From NCBI RefSeq assembly GCF_014522205.1, contig NZ_CP046884.1:1364001-1428000 (forward strand): DNA of 64,000 bases, given 5' to 3'. This document shows positions 29,151 through 38,843 of this stretch, piece after piece. How positions within the stretch are numbered: position 1 is the first letter of the stretch; each line of letters begins with the position of its first letter. The notes under the pieces were generated by a model. That model saw only the letters and a program-made list of their open reading frames with translations. It did no database searches and was not told the origin of the DNA. Position numbers and translations under genes: made by a program. The DNA is from Corynebacterium poyangense (GTDB lineage: Bacteria > Actinomycetota > Actinomycetes > Mycobacteriales > Mycobacteriaceae).

Positions 29151-30946
29151 TATTTCTCCTCTGCTTTCCGCTCGGCAGCAGCGTGCTTAAAAGCTTTAGC
29201 CATACCGTTAATTGCCGGACGAGCCCAGAAGGGACGACGAGAAGCCAGGATGATGAGGGGCGCGGTGACTAAGAAAGTCACGGCGATATCAAAAATGGTG
29301 GTCAGGCCCAAGGTGAAAGCAAATCCCTTGACTTCACCCACGGCCAAGAAATAAATCGCTACCGAGGCAATCAAGGTCACCATATTGCCGGTAATAATGG
29401 TCTTTTGGGCTCGATCCCAGCCTCGCGGCACCCCGGAGCGGAACGTTCTTCCTTCTCTGATTTCGTCTTTGATGCGTTCATAGAAAACGATGAAAGAGTC
29501 CGCGGTTGTACCGATACCGATGATCAAACCAGCAATTCCCGATAGGTCCAGCGAGTAACCGATCCACCGGCCTAAAAGCACTAATACCCCGAAGACTAAA
29601 AGCCCTGAGGCTCCGAGGCTGAGAAGTGAGAATATCCCGAAAAGTCGGTAATAGGCGAAGACAAAGATCGCAACCAGAATTAATCCCACCACGCCGGCAA
29701 TCAGCCCGGCCTTTAAGGATGCGACGCCCAACGAAGCTGGAACGGTTTGCACCGTTCCTCCTGCTTCTCCGTCTGGTCCAGCAAAAGACAGAGGCAAAGC
29801 ACCATAACGGAGATTGTTCGCGAGATCTTGAGCTTGCTGTTGGCTAAATTGCCCAGTAATTGAGGTAGCCGACCCCACTGGGGTAGCTGATCGAATCACC
29901 GGGGCGGAAATGATCTGCGAATCTAAAGTAACGGCTACTTGGCGTTGAAGATAATCCTGAGTCAAATTCGCCCATGTCTGGGCCCCAGTATCCCCATTTT
30001 CCGAGTTAAAAGTGAAGGTGACTTCCATGCTGCCGGTCTCAGGGTTCATTCCACCGGTGATCGGCCGATTCGTGTTGATATTTGCTCCACTGAGCCTGGC
30101 GCCGTCCTTACCTTCTTGGCCCACCAGCAAAGGAGCCGGGTCAAGCAGATAGGGTTGACCAGTATCGGGTTCACACGTAACCAAGGGCAGTGCCGGGTCA
30201 TCGGTACCGGCGAGAGGATCGGTCGAACCGTCGCATACTAACAAGGCGCGGGCCGCTTCTTGCACCGTCGGATCTGTAGACTGCCGATCTTTGCGCAACA
30301 TCTCTGTTGTTTTCATGCGTTGTTCCCCGGCCTCAAGAGAATTCTTTGGTTCGGCCGAGGGAGTAGCCGTGATTTTCGGAGCAGTCAGTTTCGGCTTACC
30401 TTCTCCCAGTGTCTGATTGACCTGGTCCACATAGGCTTTTGTTTGCTGTTCTGCTTTCTCTGGGCTGATCACCCGCGCCTGTACCCATCGATTAGCCATC
30501 TGGTCCAGAGTTTTCGACAAGGCGGCGACATCCGGAGTACTGGGATACGCAACCGGACGGAAAAGCAACTGAGAGGTACGCCCGACGGCGCGCGCTTGGG
30601 AGGTATCTTCCCCCGCCACCGTAATGACGAGAGTATTACCATCAATAACTACCTCAGCACCAGACACGCCCATACCGTTGACACGCTGTTCCATGATATT
30701 TCGCGCCTGTTGAAGTTGATCTTGGGTAGGTTCACTACCCTGGGGAACCAACGTGATTCTGGTTCCACCTTGCAGATCAATGCCGAGTTTAGCGGCGGCT
30801 TTTCGATCCCCAGTAAAGAAAATAAGGCTATAAACAACCAGAACAATCAACACAAAGACACCGAGCAGAATTCGCGCACGGGACCTGCGTCGACCGCTGG
30901 ATGCACGCGTTGATGCACGGCGTGCTTTCGCAGTAGAAGCGGACAA
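29150..30946 (-). CDS. secD: protein translocase subunit SecD
   Basis: A 598-residue SecD. The first membrane segment (about residues 26-46) is followed by KLGIDLQGGTRITLVP and a large periplasmic domain, then five C-terminal membrane segments starting about residue 408, with the conserved AGLIIGIGTTADSFIVFYERIKDEIREG. The start is TTG at 30946, supported by AGGAG about 7 nt upstream. A terminator separates it from yajC, so secD should have its own promoter in 30960-31050. Confidence 0.95.
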   Translation of the reverse strand: MSASTAKARRASTRASSGRRRSRARILLGVFVLIVLVVYSLIFFTGDRKAAAKLGIDLQGGTRITLVPQGSEPTQDQLQQARNIMEQRVNGMGVSGAEVVIDGNTLVITVAGEDTSQARAVGRTSQLLFRPVAYPSTPDVAALSKTLDQMANRWVQARVISPEKAEQQTKAYVDQVNQTLGEGKPKLTAPKITATPSAEPKNSLEAGEQRMKTTEMLRKDRQSTDPTVQEAARALLVCDGSTDPLAGTDDPALPLVTCEPDTGQPYLLDPAPLLVGQEGKDGARLSGANINTNRPITGGMNPETGSMEVTFTFNSENGDTGAQTWANLTQDYLQRQVAVTLDSQIISAPVIRSATPVGSATSITGQFSQQQAQDLANNLRYGALPLSFAGPDGEAGGTVQTVPASLGVASLKAGLIAGVVGLILVAIFVFAYYRLFGIFSLLSLGASGLLVFGVLVLLGRWIGYSLDLSGIAGLIIGIGTTADSFIVFYERIKDEIREGRTFRSGVPRGWDRAQKTIITGNMVTLIASVAIYFLAVGEVKGFAFTLGLTTIFDIAVTFLVTAPLIILASRRPFWARPAINGMAKAFKHAAAERKAEEK

Positions 30947-31053
30947 TATTGTCTCCTCGCTTGGTGGCCTGGCGCCACGGAAGTCAGGCTTGGATAGATC
31001 CGATCAAACATGGTACGTCATGAGCCTTAAAGAATCCTGCACCGGGCTGAGAG

Positions 31054-31090
31054 AAGAAAAAGGTCACTTCCACTATGAGCGGAAGTGACC
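31054..31090 (-). terminator. intrinsic terminator downstream of yajC
   Basis: GGTCACTTCC (31062-31071) and GGAAGTGACC (31081-31090) form a perfect 10-bp stem with a 9-nt loop. On the minus strand it is followed by TTTTTCTTCTC. It lies 30 nt past the yajC stop. Confidence 0.9.
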
Positions 31091-31119
31091 GATGATACAG
31101 CTTGCCCTATCCAGGTCAG

Positions 31120-31485
31120 TTATTTTTCTTTCTCCGGATTGCTTATCGGAAAGGAATCTTCATCCACCTGAGGTTCATCGGCTTCCGGCGCTGCAGTGGC
31201 TTCCGGAGTGTGCAAGTTCTCGGCAGTCTCAGCGCGACGGAGAATAGCGACTCGCTCAACCGTAATTTCCACCTTAGGCGCTATTTCCAGCCGCACCTCG
31301 GCATCACTAAGCCCCACAATAGTACCGTGAACGCCAGACCCGGTAATAACACGGTCCCCGATTCTTAACTGAGACTGGAAACTTTGAATTTCTTTTCTTT
31401 GCCGACTTTGACGACGCATCATCAAAATACTGGGCAGGAAGAAAACAACAAGGAGCAGCAGTAATAAAAAGAGGTTGCTATTCAT
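31120..31485 (-). CDS. yajC: preprotein translocase accessory protein YajC
   Basis: A 121-residue single-pass protein of the SecDF-YajC complex. The transmembrane segment spans residues about 4-22, followed by RRQSRQRKEIQSFQSQL and RIGDRVITGSGVHGTIVGL, the YajC signature. The C-terminal tail is acidic and Glu/Ala/Pro-rich. ATG at 31485 has GGAGG 5-6 nt upstream; the frame extends further but without support. It follows ruvB. Confidence 0.92.
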   Translation of the reverse strand: MNSNLFLLLLLLVVFFLPSILMMRRQSRQRKEIQSFQSQLRIGDRVITGSGVHGTIVGLSDAEVRLEIAPKVEITVERVAILRRAETAENLHTPEATAAPEADEPQVDEDSFPISNPEKEK

Positions 31486-31520
31486 AGTGCCTCCAGTCTG
31501 CCAGAGCAAGGAAAGGTTGA

Positions 31521-32600
31521 CTAATCTTGCTCCTCGCTAAGGTGCATTCCTAATGCATGATCAGGTGGAGTTAGTCCCAGATGGCGCCAGGCAGCAGCAG
31601 TAGCTACTCGCCCTCGACCTGTTCGCGCGATCATGCCTGCCCGCACTAAATACGGTTCGCATACCTCTTCGACGGTAGAAGATTCTTCCCCAACCGCCAC
31701 CGCTAAGGTGTTGACCCCTACGGGTCCCCCACCATGCCCTTTAACAAGAACAGAAAGAACAGCACGGTCAAGACGGTCCAATCCAAGACTATCGACGTCG
31801 AATACCTCCAAAGCCCCTTGCGCTGCAGCAAGATCTATGTGCCCGTCACCATGGACTTCTGCATAATCTCGAACACGACGTAATAAGCGGTTAGCAATAC
31901 GCGGTGTACCCCGAGAGCGAGAGGCAATTTCACACGCCGCATCGGGGTCAATATGTACACCCAAGATCCGAGCAGCTCGATCTACAACTTTCGTCAAATC
32001 TGCGACGTCATAAAACTCCATTTGGGCAGTAAAGCCAAAGCGATCTCGAAGCGGGCCTGTGAGCATTCCCGCCCGGGTAGTAGCGCCTACGAGAGTAAAA
32101 GGTGGAATATCAAGCGGAATAGACGTAGCACCAGGGCCTTTGCCCACAATCACATCAATACGGAAATCCTCCATAGCCATATACAGCATTTCTTCTGCTG
32201 GACGAGCGATACGGTGGATTTCATCAATAAAAAGAACGTCTCCTTCCATAATATTGGACAGCATGGCTGCCAAATCACCAGCTCGCTCCAGTGCCGGGCC
32301 CGACGTCATCCGCAAACTCGTTCCCAATTCCTGAGCAATAATCATGGACATCGTGGTTTTCCCTAGCCCGGGAGGACCAGACAACAGCACATGATCAGGA
32401 GTGACTCCTCGCCGTCGAGCACCGTTGAGCACCAAACCCAACTGGTCGCGAACTTTCGGCTGCCCAATAAATTCGGCGAGAGACTTAGGCCGCAAACTCA
32501 GTTCAGCTTCATGTTCACCCTGCTGTGCCTGGGGATCAACATGTTCCCTGCGTGGCGGTTGCGAAGGAACACTGTATTCCGTTTTTTCAATCCCAGACAC
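31521..32600 (-). CDS. ruvB: Holliday junction branch-migration ATPase RuvB
   Basis: A 359-residue AAA+ motor that drives branch migration together with RuvA. It has Walker [13 protein letters not shown] (about residues 74-85), Walker [10 protein letters not shown], sensor 1 GATTRAG and the LRDRFGF arginine segment, then a winged-helix C-terminus ([17 protein letters not shown]). The start overlaps the ruvA stop by 1 nt. It is the third gene of ruvC-ruvA-ruvB. Confidence 0.97.
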   Translation of the reverse strand: MSGIEKTEYSVPSQPPRREHVDPQAQQGEHEAELSLRPKSLAEFIGQPKVRDQLGLVLNGARRRGVTPDHVLLSGPPGLGKTTMSMIIAQELGTSLRMTSGPALERAGDLAAMLSNIMEGDVLFIDEIHRIARPAEEMLYMAMEDFRIDVIVGKGPGATSIPLDIPPFTLVGATTRAGMLTGPLRDRFGFTAQMEFYDVADLTKVVDRAARILGVHIDPDAACEIASRSRGTPRIANRLLRRVRDYAEVHGDGHIDLAAAQGALEVFDVDSLGLDRLDRAVLSVLVKGHGGGPVGVNTLAVAVGEESSTVEEVCEPYLVRAGMIARTGRGRVATAAAWRHLGLTPPDHALGMHLSEEQD

Positions 32601-33226
32601 TAACGCTTACCTCCCAATAGACTCAGCGCCGCCCGTAAAGCCGTCGACGTGTCGGCCTCAGGGTTAGTACTTAATACCTTATCTGCTGCTTGACCAGCTG
32701 TTTTCTCATTAAACCCTAAAGACATCAAGGCCTCAATTACCTGGGCGCTCACAAAGTTGCCCTGGCCGGCCGGCTGCCTAGAATCAGCAGAATCCCCAGA
32801 AAGATCGGTGCTGGCCACAGCATGAAAAGGCTTCATTTTATCTTTCAGATCTACGATCATTCGTTCCGCCATTCTCTTGCCCACCCCCGGTACCCGCTGC
32901 AGCATACGCGTATCCCCCTGAGTAATAGCGTGAGCAATTTCCTCCGGACCCAGTACAGATTGAACAGCTAATGCAAGCTTTGGCCCCAAACCTGACACCG
33001 TTTGCAGGGCATGAAACATTTCTCGGCTAGCAGCATCCAGAAAGCCGAAAAGCTGGATGTCAGATTCCCGGACCACCATGCTGGTGATGACCGTCGTTTC
33101 TTCACCCCGCACCAGTGTGCTCAGAGTCTGGGGGGTAGCACTGAAAAAGTAACCCACGCCAGCGCATTCCACCACGGCTCCCTGCAAGGTGATATCGATA
33201 ACTGTACCGCGGAGTGAAGCAATCAC
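32600..33226 (-). CDS. ruvA: Holliday junction DNA helicase subunit RuvA
   Basis: A 208-residue RuvA that holds the four-way junction for RuvB. It has the N-terminal OB domain ([12 protein letters not shown]), tandem helix-hairpin-helix motifs ([13 protein letters not shown] and [20 protein letters not shown]) and a C-terminal RuvB-binding domain ([21 protein letters not shown]). It lies 29 nt downstream of ruvC. Confidence 0.96.
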   Translation of the reverse strand: MIASLRGTVIDITLQGAVVECAGVGYFFSATPQTLSTLVRGEETTVITSMVVRESDIQLFGFLDAASREMFHALQTVSGLGPKLALAVQSVLGPEEIAHAITQGDTRMLQRVPGVGKRMAERMIVDLKDKMKPFHAVASTDLSGDSADSRQPAGQGNFVSAQVIEALMSLGFNEKTAGQAADKVLSTNPEADTSTALRAALSLLGGKR

Positions 33227-33255
33227 GTTTTCTTTTCCTTATTTTCTCTCTAAAA

Positions 33256-33810
33256 TTATTTCGACTTCGCGGCAGAGGCCGCCACCCGGTGAGCAATAGC
33301 TTCTTGACGGGCAATCATGGGGGCGCGCCAGCAATGGCAAATAGCTAGGGCAAAAGCATCGGCGGCATCAGCCGGATGGGGCGGTTCAGCTAGGGCAAGG
33401 ATCCGCGTTACCATGGCAATCATCTGTTTCTTATCGGCACGACCATTGCCAGAAATTGATTTTTTCACCTCGCTAGGTGTGTATTGATACACCTCTATTC
33501 CGCGTTCCGCCGCCGCTAACATCAGCACCCCCACCGCATGAGCGGTGTTCATCACGGTGGAGACGTTTCCGCGCTCAAACACACGTTCAATAGCTACGAC
33601 GTCTGGATGGTATTCATCCATCCACTGGCTTACGTCATGAGAAAGCTGGCTGAGCCGCTGTGGGAGTGGTGCCCCGACCGGAGTTTTCGCTACCCCCACC
33701 ACAACTGGTAGAACAGACCGGCCGCGGCCTGCTTGAACTATCGATAGCCCACACCGCGTAAGCCCTGGGTCAATACCCATGACCCGAAGCCCTTCCACAG
33801 ACATGTTCAC
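33256..33810 (-). CDS. ruvC: crossover junction endodeoxyribonuclease RuvC
   Basis: A 184-residue Holliday-junction resolvase. Catalytic acidic residues are in [11 protein letters not shown] (about residue 11), [12 protein letters not shown] (about 70) and [15 protein letters not shown] (about 143). The start is placed at GTG 33810 because GGGAG ends about 7 nt upstream; an ATG two codons later (33804) is the alternative, and the frame is open beyond both. It heads the ruvCAB operon, whose promoter overlaps a LexA-like sequence. Confidence 0.95.
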   Translation of the reverse strand: MNMSVEGLRVMGIDPGLTRCGLSIVQAGRGRSVLPVVVGVAKTPVGAPLPQRLSQLSHDVSQWMDEYHPDVVAIERVFERGNVSTVMNTAHAVGVLMLAAAERGIEVYQYTPSEVKKSISGNGRADKKQMIAMVTRILALAEPPHPADAADAFALAICHCWRAPMIARQEAIAHRVAASAAKSK

Positions 33811-33857
33811 CGAGGATCTCCCGCTTTCTTCCCTAACAACACTGCACCACCCGCCCG

Positions 33858-33886
33858 AATTTAGCACAAATGTTTGAGGAAGTTAA
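33858..33886 (-). promoter_or_regulatory. ruvCAB promoter with overlapping LexA-like operator
   Basis: TTAACT (33881-33886), a 17-nt spacer and TAAATT (33858-33863) form a plausible promoter on the minus strand. Within it, 33862-33877 read on the plus strand as TAGCACAAATGTTTGA, which matches the actinobacterial SOS box TCGAACACATGTTCGA at 12 of 16 positions including the ATGTT core. LexA binding here would place ruvCAB under DNA-damage control, as is known for ruvC in M. tuberculosis. Confidence 0.5.
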
Positions 33887-33895
33887 GGAGTACGA

Positions 33896-34651
33896 CTATT
33901 CTGCGGACAACTCCGCAAGCACCTCATCGGAAAGATTCATATTGCTATAAACATTCTGAACATCATCAGAATCCTCTAAGGCGTCGATCAATTTGAAAAT
34001 CCGACGCGCATCGGCAGCCTCTAACGTTACCTCGACGCTAGCTCGATAATCCTGTTCCGCGTCCTCCACTTCAATTCCAGCCTCCTTGAGACCTTCCTTG
34101 ACAGCTGTGCTATCTGAAGGGACGCACACCACCTCAAATTTCTCGCCCAGGTCATTGACCTCTTCAGCGCCGGCGTCAAGCACAGCGAGAAGAACATCAT
34201 CCTCACTAAGCTCACCCTTATTCACCAGCACCACGCCTTTTCGACTAAACAGATAAGACACAGCGCCGGATTCCGCCATGCTCCCACCGTTTTTACTCAT
34301 AGCGGTCCGGACTTCACTAGCGGCGCGGTTGCGATTATCGGTTAAACACTCAATGAGCATGGCCACACCATTCGGCCCATACCCCTCATACATCACAGAT
34401 TGCCAATCAGCACCGCCAGCTTCTTCCCCAGATCCACGCTTCCGGGCACGCTCGATGTTGTCATTGGGGACCGACGCCTTCTTCGCCTTCTTGATCATGT
34501 CATCAAGAGTGGGATTAGCTGCTGGATCACCACCACCGGTCCGTGCTGCTACCTCAATGTTTTTAATCAGCTTGGCAAATTCTTTACCGCGCTTAGCATC
34601 ATTGGCAGCTTTCTTATGCTTGGTGGTCGCCCACTTTGAATGGCCTGACAT
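33896..34651 (-). CDS. yebC: YebC/PmpR family protein (TACO1 family)
   Basis: A 251-residue YebC protein beginning with the signature [20 protein letters not shown]. The family was annotated as transcriptional regulators; more recent work links it to relief of ribosome stalling at proline-rich stretches. It lies just upstream of the ruvC promoter and downstream of pdxT, with its own perfect TATAAT -10. Length and all three domains look normal. Confidence 0.94.
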   Translation of the reverse strand: MSGHSKWATTKHKKAANDAKRGKEFAKLIKNIEVAARTGGGDPAANPTLDDMIKKAKKASVPNDNIERARKRGSGEEAGGADWQSVMYEGYGPNGVAMLIECLTDNRNRAASEVRTAMSKNGGSMAESGAVSYLFSRKGVVLVNKGELSEDDVLLAVLDAGAEEVNDLGEKFEVVCVPSDSTAVKEGLKEAGIEVEDAEQDYRASVEVTLEAADARRIFKLIDALEDSDDVQNVYSNMNLSDEVLAELSAE

Positions 34652-34712
34652 GCTTGTCCTTCCTCTTGCTTCCTACCGGTGAGGTAACCCGGAGCGGCGT
34701 TTAACCCTTGCG

Positions 34713-34718
34713 ATTATA
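34713..34718 (-). promoter_or_regulatory. -10 element of the yebC promoter
   Basis: A perfect TATAAT on the minus strand, with a poor -35 (CTGTCG at 17 nt). The transcript would start near 34706 with a leader of about 55 nt. Confidence 0.6.
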
Positions 34719-34744
34719 CGCAGCGGGTCTCTTCTCGACAGCAC

Positions 34745-35374
34745 CTAGTGCGCGATAACCTCAGAGGCAACCGAGATTCCCGCTTTCTTGAGGAAATAGC
34801 GATGAATATACGTACTCGCTGTCACCTCTGGATGAAAAGACGTAGCTAAAAGATTATCTTGCTCTACAGCCACCATCGCCCCACGATGTGATGGAGGGAT
34901 CTTCTCATCCTCTGGAACCTGCGCCAAAACCCGCACATTATCTCCGCAACTTACTACTCGTGGTGCCCGGATAAACACCGCCGGCAAGGATTCACCCTCG
35001 AAGTCAAGGACGCATTCAAATGAATCAGCCTGCCTGCCGAATGCATTGCGTTGCACCGTGATATCCAATGTGGCAAAGCCACGGGCATCCGGACGGGTAT
35101 TGAGTACGTCTTTCGCTAAAAGAATCATCCCGGCACAGGTGCCGTACGTAGGTAAACCTGAACGAATTAAATTCCCTAGAGGAACCAGTAAGCCGCCAAG
35201 GTCCAGGAGTTTGCAGATTGTCGTAGACTCTCCACCCGGAAGGATTAAAGCTGATAAATCCTCTAGGTGCTCGCGACGTCGAACTAATACTGGTTCCACT
35301 CCCAAAGAATTCAGGCTGCGTTGATGTTCAGCGACACCACCTTGAAGAGCTAAAATACCGACGCGCGAACTCAC
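34745..35374 (-). CDS. pdxT: pyridoxal 5'-phosphate synthase glutaminase subunit
   Basis: A 209-residue class I glutamine amidotransferase that supplies ammonia to PdxS. It has LALQGGVAEHQ (residues about 8-18), LPGGESTT, the nucleophile cysteine in YGTCAGMILL (about 79) and the His-Glu pair in SFHPEVT (about 185). It is the last gene after pdxS and tesB, overlapping tesB by 4 nt. Confidence 0.95.
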   Translation of the reverse strand: MSSRVGILALQGGVAEHQRSLNSLGVEPVLVRRREHLEDLSALILPGGESTTICKLLDLGGLLVPLGNLIRSGLPTYGTCAGMILLAKDVLNTRPDARGFATLDITVQRNAFGRQADSFECVLDFEGESLPAVFIRAPRVVSCGDNVRVLAQVPEDEKIPPSHRGAMVAVEQDNLLATSFHPEVTASTYIHRYFLKKAGISVASEVIAH

Positions 35375-36237
35375 TGGCGTCCTTCCTGTTTGGTAGCGAC
35401 CGGAACAGGCGTACTTCCGTCACGCAAGGTTCTTGTCAGCCCCTCCTGCGTAACCACAGCAACCAGTTGGCCCGCGGCATCGAAAATTCGACCATGAACC
35501 AAGGAACGTCCAGAAGCTGCCGAAGGGCTAAGTTGGTCATACAACAGCCACTCATCGGCTCGGAACGGACGTAAAAACCACATGGCGTGGTCTAATGAGG
35601 CCATCTGCACTGGGAAGTCCGGATGTGGGACGGTAGCGCAGTGCAGCAAGGTCATGTCAGACATGTACGCCAAGGTGCACACATGGAAGGTCGGATCATC
35701 AGGAAGCTTCTTCTTGGACTTGAACCACACCACCTGCTGGCCCTTGGTGTAGGGGTTATGCGGGTATTGATTTGGTGGGACCACTCGAATATCCCAATCA
35801 CCCCACTCCCCCAAAAGCGCACGCGAATTCTTCGACAGTTTGGTGTAATCCATGGAGATGTGCTCTGGCGCTGGAACCTCCCGAATTAAATCCGAATGTT
35901 CTGGGCCGTGGTCACTGCGTACGTGGAAGCTAGCTTGCATGGAGAAAATTGTTTCCCCATCTTGGATGGCGCTGACTTGGCGGGTAGCGAAACTCCGCCC
36001 ATCTCGGACTCGGTCCACGAGGAACGTGGTTGGCTGGGAGGATTTCCCCGGCGCAATAAAATACCCGTGGAGGGAATGCACTGATTTATCTTCATCCACT
36101 GTACGTACCGCAGCCACCAGGGCCTGGGCTGCTACCTGCCCCCCAAAAGTTCGCGTCAGCTGGGAAGCTACCGCCGGGCCGCGATAGATGTCGCTATCGA
36201 TACGCTCAAGGTCAAGGATAAATTCAATATCCGCCAC
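35371..36237 (-). CDS. tesB: acyl-CoA thioesterase II
   Basis: A 288-residue double-hotdog thioesterase that hydrolyses acyl-CoAs. The first hotdog runs to about residue 110 (TFGGQVAAQALVAA). The C-terminal one holds the active-site aspartate (ASLDHAMWFLRPF, about 225), a Ser/Thr position (SAASGRSLVHG) and the glutamine (VVTQEGLTR, about 268). It is set between pdxS and pdxT, an arrangement found in other actinobacteria; no direct link to PLP synthesis is known. Confidence 0.92.
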   Translation of the reverse strand: MADIEFILDLERIDSDIYRGPAVASQLTRTFGGQVAAQALVAAVRTVDEDKSVHSLHGYFIAPGKSSQPTTFLVDRVRDGRSFATRQVSAIQDGETIFSMQASFHVRSDHGPEHSDLIREVPAPEHISMDYTKLSKNSRALLGEWGDWDIRVVPPNQYPHNPYTKGQQVVWFKSKKKLPDDPTFHVCTLAYMSDMTLLHCATVPHPDFPVQMASLDHAMWFLRPFRADEWLLYDQLSPSAASGRSLVHGRIFDAAGQLVAVVTQEGLTRTLRDGSTPVPVATKQEGRQ

Positions 36238-36260
36238 GGGATCTTCCTACCTTTCTTTTT

Positions 36261-37166
36261 TTACCAACCACGCTCAGCAAGACGATGTGAAACAGGGAGA
36301 TCATCGACGTTGATTCCCACCATGGCTTCACCTAGTCCCCGCGAAACTTTGGCAATGGTAGCTGGATCATCGTAATTCTGCGTAGCTACCACAATGGCAC
36401 GGGCACGCTTTTCAGGATCTCCAGACTTAAAAATGCCGGAGCCGACAAAAACTCCATCTGCACCTAATTGCATCATCATAGCTGCGTCAGCCGGGGTTGC
36501 TATTCCGCCGGCGGTGAACAGCACGACTGGAAGTTTAGCTGTTCGGGCTACCTCCGCTACCAATTCATAAGGGGCTTGAAGTTCTTTAGCGGCCACATAT
36601 AGCTCATCGGCGGCTAGAGAACTCAAGCGGTTAATCTCAGCTCGAATAGTGCGCATATGAGTGACGGCATTCGACACGTCACCAGTTCCAGCTTCTCCCT
36701 TTGAGCGAATCATGGCAGCACCCTCATTGATGCGGCGCAAGGCTTCACCTAAGTTAGTGGCTCCACACACGAAGGGCACCGTGAAATCAAACTTGTCGAT
36801 GTGGTTACTGTAATCAGCCGGAGTAAGTACCTCAGATTCATCAATGAAATCGACGCCAAGTGATTCCAAAACTTGTGCTTCTACAAAATGACCTATCCGC
36901 GCTTTCGCCATGACTGGAATAGACACAGCGTTGATGATTCCTTCGATCATGTCAGGATCAGACATCCTGCTCACCCCGCCTTGGGCGCGGATGTCGGCTG
37001 GCACCCGTTCAAGTGCCATGACGGCGGTAGCTCCAGCATCCTCGGCAATTTTCGCTTGCTCCGGAGTCACCACGTCCATAATGACTCCACCTTTGAGCAT
37101 CTCTGCTAATCCGCGTTTGACTCGTCCCGTTCCAGTGGAACCCTGAGTGCTTTGAAAATCAGTCAC
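36261..37166 (-). CDS. pdxS: pyridoxal 5'-phosphate synthase lyase subunit
   Basis: A 301-residue PdxS that builds PLP from ribose 5-phosphate, glyceraldehyde 3-phosphate and ammonia. The two key lysines lie in VMAKARIGH (about residue 86) and RSKGEAGTG (about 154), with the phosphate loop [13 protein letters not shown]. The start is GTG at 37166 with GGGAG about 5 nt upstream. In C. glutamicum the regulator gene pdxR lies next to pdxST; none is adjacent here. Confidence 0.96.
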   Translation of the reverse strand: MTDFQSTQGSTGTGRVKRGLAEMLKGGVIMDVVTPEQAKIAEDAGATAVMALERVPADIRAQGGVSRMSDPDMIEGIINAVSIPVMAKARIGHFVEAQVLESLGVDFIDESEVLTPADYSNHIDKFDFTVPFVCGATNLGEALRRINEGAAMIRSKGEAGTGDVSNAVTHMRTIRAEINRLSSLAADELYVAAKELQAPYELVAEVARTAKLPVVLFTAGGIATPADAAMMMQLGADGVFVGSGIFKSGDPEKRARAIVVATQNYDDPATIAKVSRGLGEAMVGINVDDLPVSHRLAERGW

Positions 37167-37197
37167 TGCTCTCCCTCAGCTCAATTTCGTAGCGGTG

Positions 37198-37203
37198 ATA
37201 ATA
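37198..37203 (-). promoter_or_regulatory. candidate -10 of the pdxS operon
   Basis: TATTAT on the minus strand lies 32 nt upstream of the pdxS GTG. A second AT-rich candidate (TATGAT) lies just upstream. No clear -35 is present, which could mean an activator is needed. Confidence 0.35.
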
Positions 37204-37263
37204 ACCACATCATCATAGAGCGTTACCGAGAATGAATCCCCCGAGACTCCCCCCGAACTTTGC

Positions 37264-37737
37264 CTAATCTAAGAGCGTGTCATCAACAAATTCGAAGTAT
37301 TCCGGAAGAGGCGCAGTTCCCCCTAGTCTCAAAAACCTCACTAGTGGTCGTGTTCTGAGCTCTCGGGTGCTGCGAACGGCGTCGTTATAGAAGCGGTGGG
37401 CTAATTGCAGACGGGCATGGGCATCTACGATTTGCCCCGGTTGTTCGTCCGCAGCAGCAGCGATGATCCGCGAAATTTCAGCTTCTTGGGAAGCACGGTC
37501 CATGAACCGTTCCGGAGCTAAGGGGATGGCTTCTGCTTGAGCCGCAGTTCGACGCGCGGCAGGGTATATCGCAGCGGTAACCGCCGCACGTCGATCCAGC
37601 GCCGCCTGGAGCTGAGCCCGCGCGGCGTCAGTGCGGATATGCAGCCGATTCAGCCGCTGCGCTGTCATATACGCCCATGCCAAAATCACAGTGATGAGCA
37701 CCGCAAGGACCACCCACAGCACAGCTCCTACACTCAT
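37264..37737 (-). CDS. LemA-like small membrane protein
   Basis: A 157-residue protein with one N-terminal membrane segment (about residues 4-24) and a helical cytoplasmic part. Two stretches resemble the LemA family: LHIRTDAARAQLQAALDRRA, like the LemA repeat after the membrane anchor, and LAHRFYNDAVRSTRE followed by LPEYFEFVDD near the end. Function is unknown. It directly follows pimA (stop and start abut at 37737/37738), so it is the last gene of the PIM operon. In mycobacteria a NUDIX gene follows pimA instead. Confidence 0.65.
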   Translation of the reverse strand: MSVGAVLWVVLAVLITVILAWAYMTAQRLNRLHIRTDAARAQLQAALDRRAAVTAAIYPAARRTAAQAEAIPLAPERFMDRASQEAEISRIIAAAADEQPGQIVDAHARLQLAHRFYNDAVRSTRELRTRPLVRFLRLGGTAPLPEYFEFVDDTLLD

Positions 37738-38841
37738 TTAATCTTCTTCCCTTTCCACCCTCACCTTGGTTCCATCAGCTACGGTCTCATAAACCCTTAA
37801 AATTCGGTCTGTAACAGTGCTCCAGTCATACAGTTGCGCCCGCTGTTCTCCAGCGGCAACTAATTGTTCTCGCTGCTCAGGATGATCAATCAGGTCCTGG
37901 AGAACACGCGCCAACTCAGTGACGGAACCAGTCGGAAACAATCTACCGGCAGGATGTTCACCGGCAGCATTACACACTGCGGCAAATGCGGGTAGATCAC
38001 TGGCTACCACGGCGCATCCCGCAGCCATTGCCTCAACCAGGACAATTCCAAAGCTTTCGCCACCCAGGTTGGGCGCCACATAAATATCCGCGCGGCCTAA
38101 TACCTCAGCTTTCTGCGCATCGCTTACTCGGCCGAGAAAATCCACCCCTGGGAAAGTACGTGGCTTTCCTCCACCCATGACCGTGACAGATACTTCACGG
38201 TCTAGGTGCGGAAGTGCAGATAACAAAATATCTAGCCCTTTACGGCTTTCATCAAGGCGACCAAGAAAAGCAATTTCTACTTGAGCATCAGGGTTCGACG
38301 CTTTCTTAGCTGATCGATAAACAGCGGTATCCACTCCATTAGGAATGAGTACCGGATCACCGCCTAATTGTTCGACCTGCCAGCGTCGAGCCATTTCTGA
38401 CACCGCTATGCCGCCCCGAATCTTTTCCAAGTATGGACGCAAAATGGGAACGACAAGGTCTAAAGCTCTGGAGCTCTCAGCCGAAGCATGATAGGTGGCC
38501 ACAATCGGACCCGTAGCTACTTTCAATGCCGCCATAGAAAAGCTTGGAGAGTTAGGTTCATGAAGGTGGAGAATATCGAAATCGCCCTGGCGGATAAATT
38601 CTCTAACTTGTTTAAAAACACCCGGCTTCAGGCCTAGACGGGCAACAGATCCGTTATAGGGGATGGGGATACTTGATCCACCTCGAACCACATAATCTGG
38701 GACTGACGTGGCAGCGGAACACGGCCCGATGACCCGGACATCATGTCCCCGCCGGATCAAGATATGAGCTAAGTCAAGAATGTGGGCTTGAACTCCGCCA
38801 GGTTCATCAAAACTGTAGGGGCACACAATTCCGATTTTCAC
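37738..38841 (-). CDS. pimA: phosphatidylinositol alpha-mannosyltransferase
   Basis: A 367-residue GT4 (GT-B fold) enzyme that transfers mannose from GDP-mannose to phosphatidylinositol, the first step of PIM, LM and LAM synthesis. It has the N-terminal GGVQAHILDLA, a central LIPNGVDTAVY, and the C-terminal donor-site segment ESFGIVLVEAMAAGCAVVASD. Placement between patA and the LemA-like gene in the pgsA operon fits. Confidence 0.94.
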   Translation of the reverse strand: MKIGIVCPYSFDEPGGVQAHILDLAHILIRRGHDVRVIGPCSAATSVPDYVVRGGSSIPIPYNGSVARLGLKPGVFKQVREFIRQGDFDILHLHEPNSPSFSMAALKVATGPIVATYHASAESSRALDLVVPILRPYLEKIRGGIAVSEMARRWQVEQLGGDPVLIPNGVDTAVYRSAKKASNPDAQVEIAFLGRLDESRKGLDILLSALPHLDREVSVTVMGGGKPRTFPGVDFLGRVSDAQKAEVLGRADIYVAPNLGGESFGIVLVEAMAAGCAVVASDLPAFAAVCNAAGEHPAGRLFPTGSVTELARVLQDLIDHPEQREQLVAAGEQRAQLYDWSTVTDRILRVYETVADGTKVRVEREED

Positions 38842-38843
38842 CC

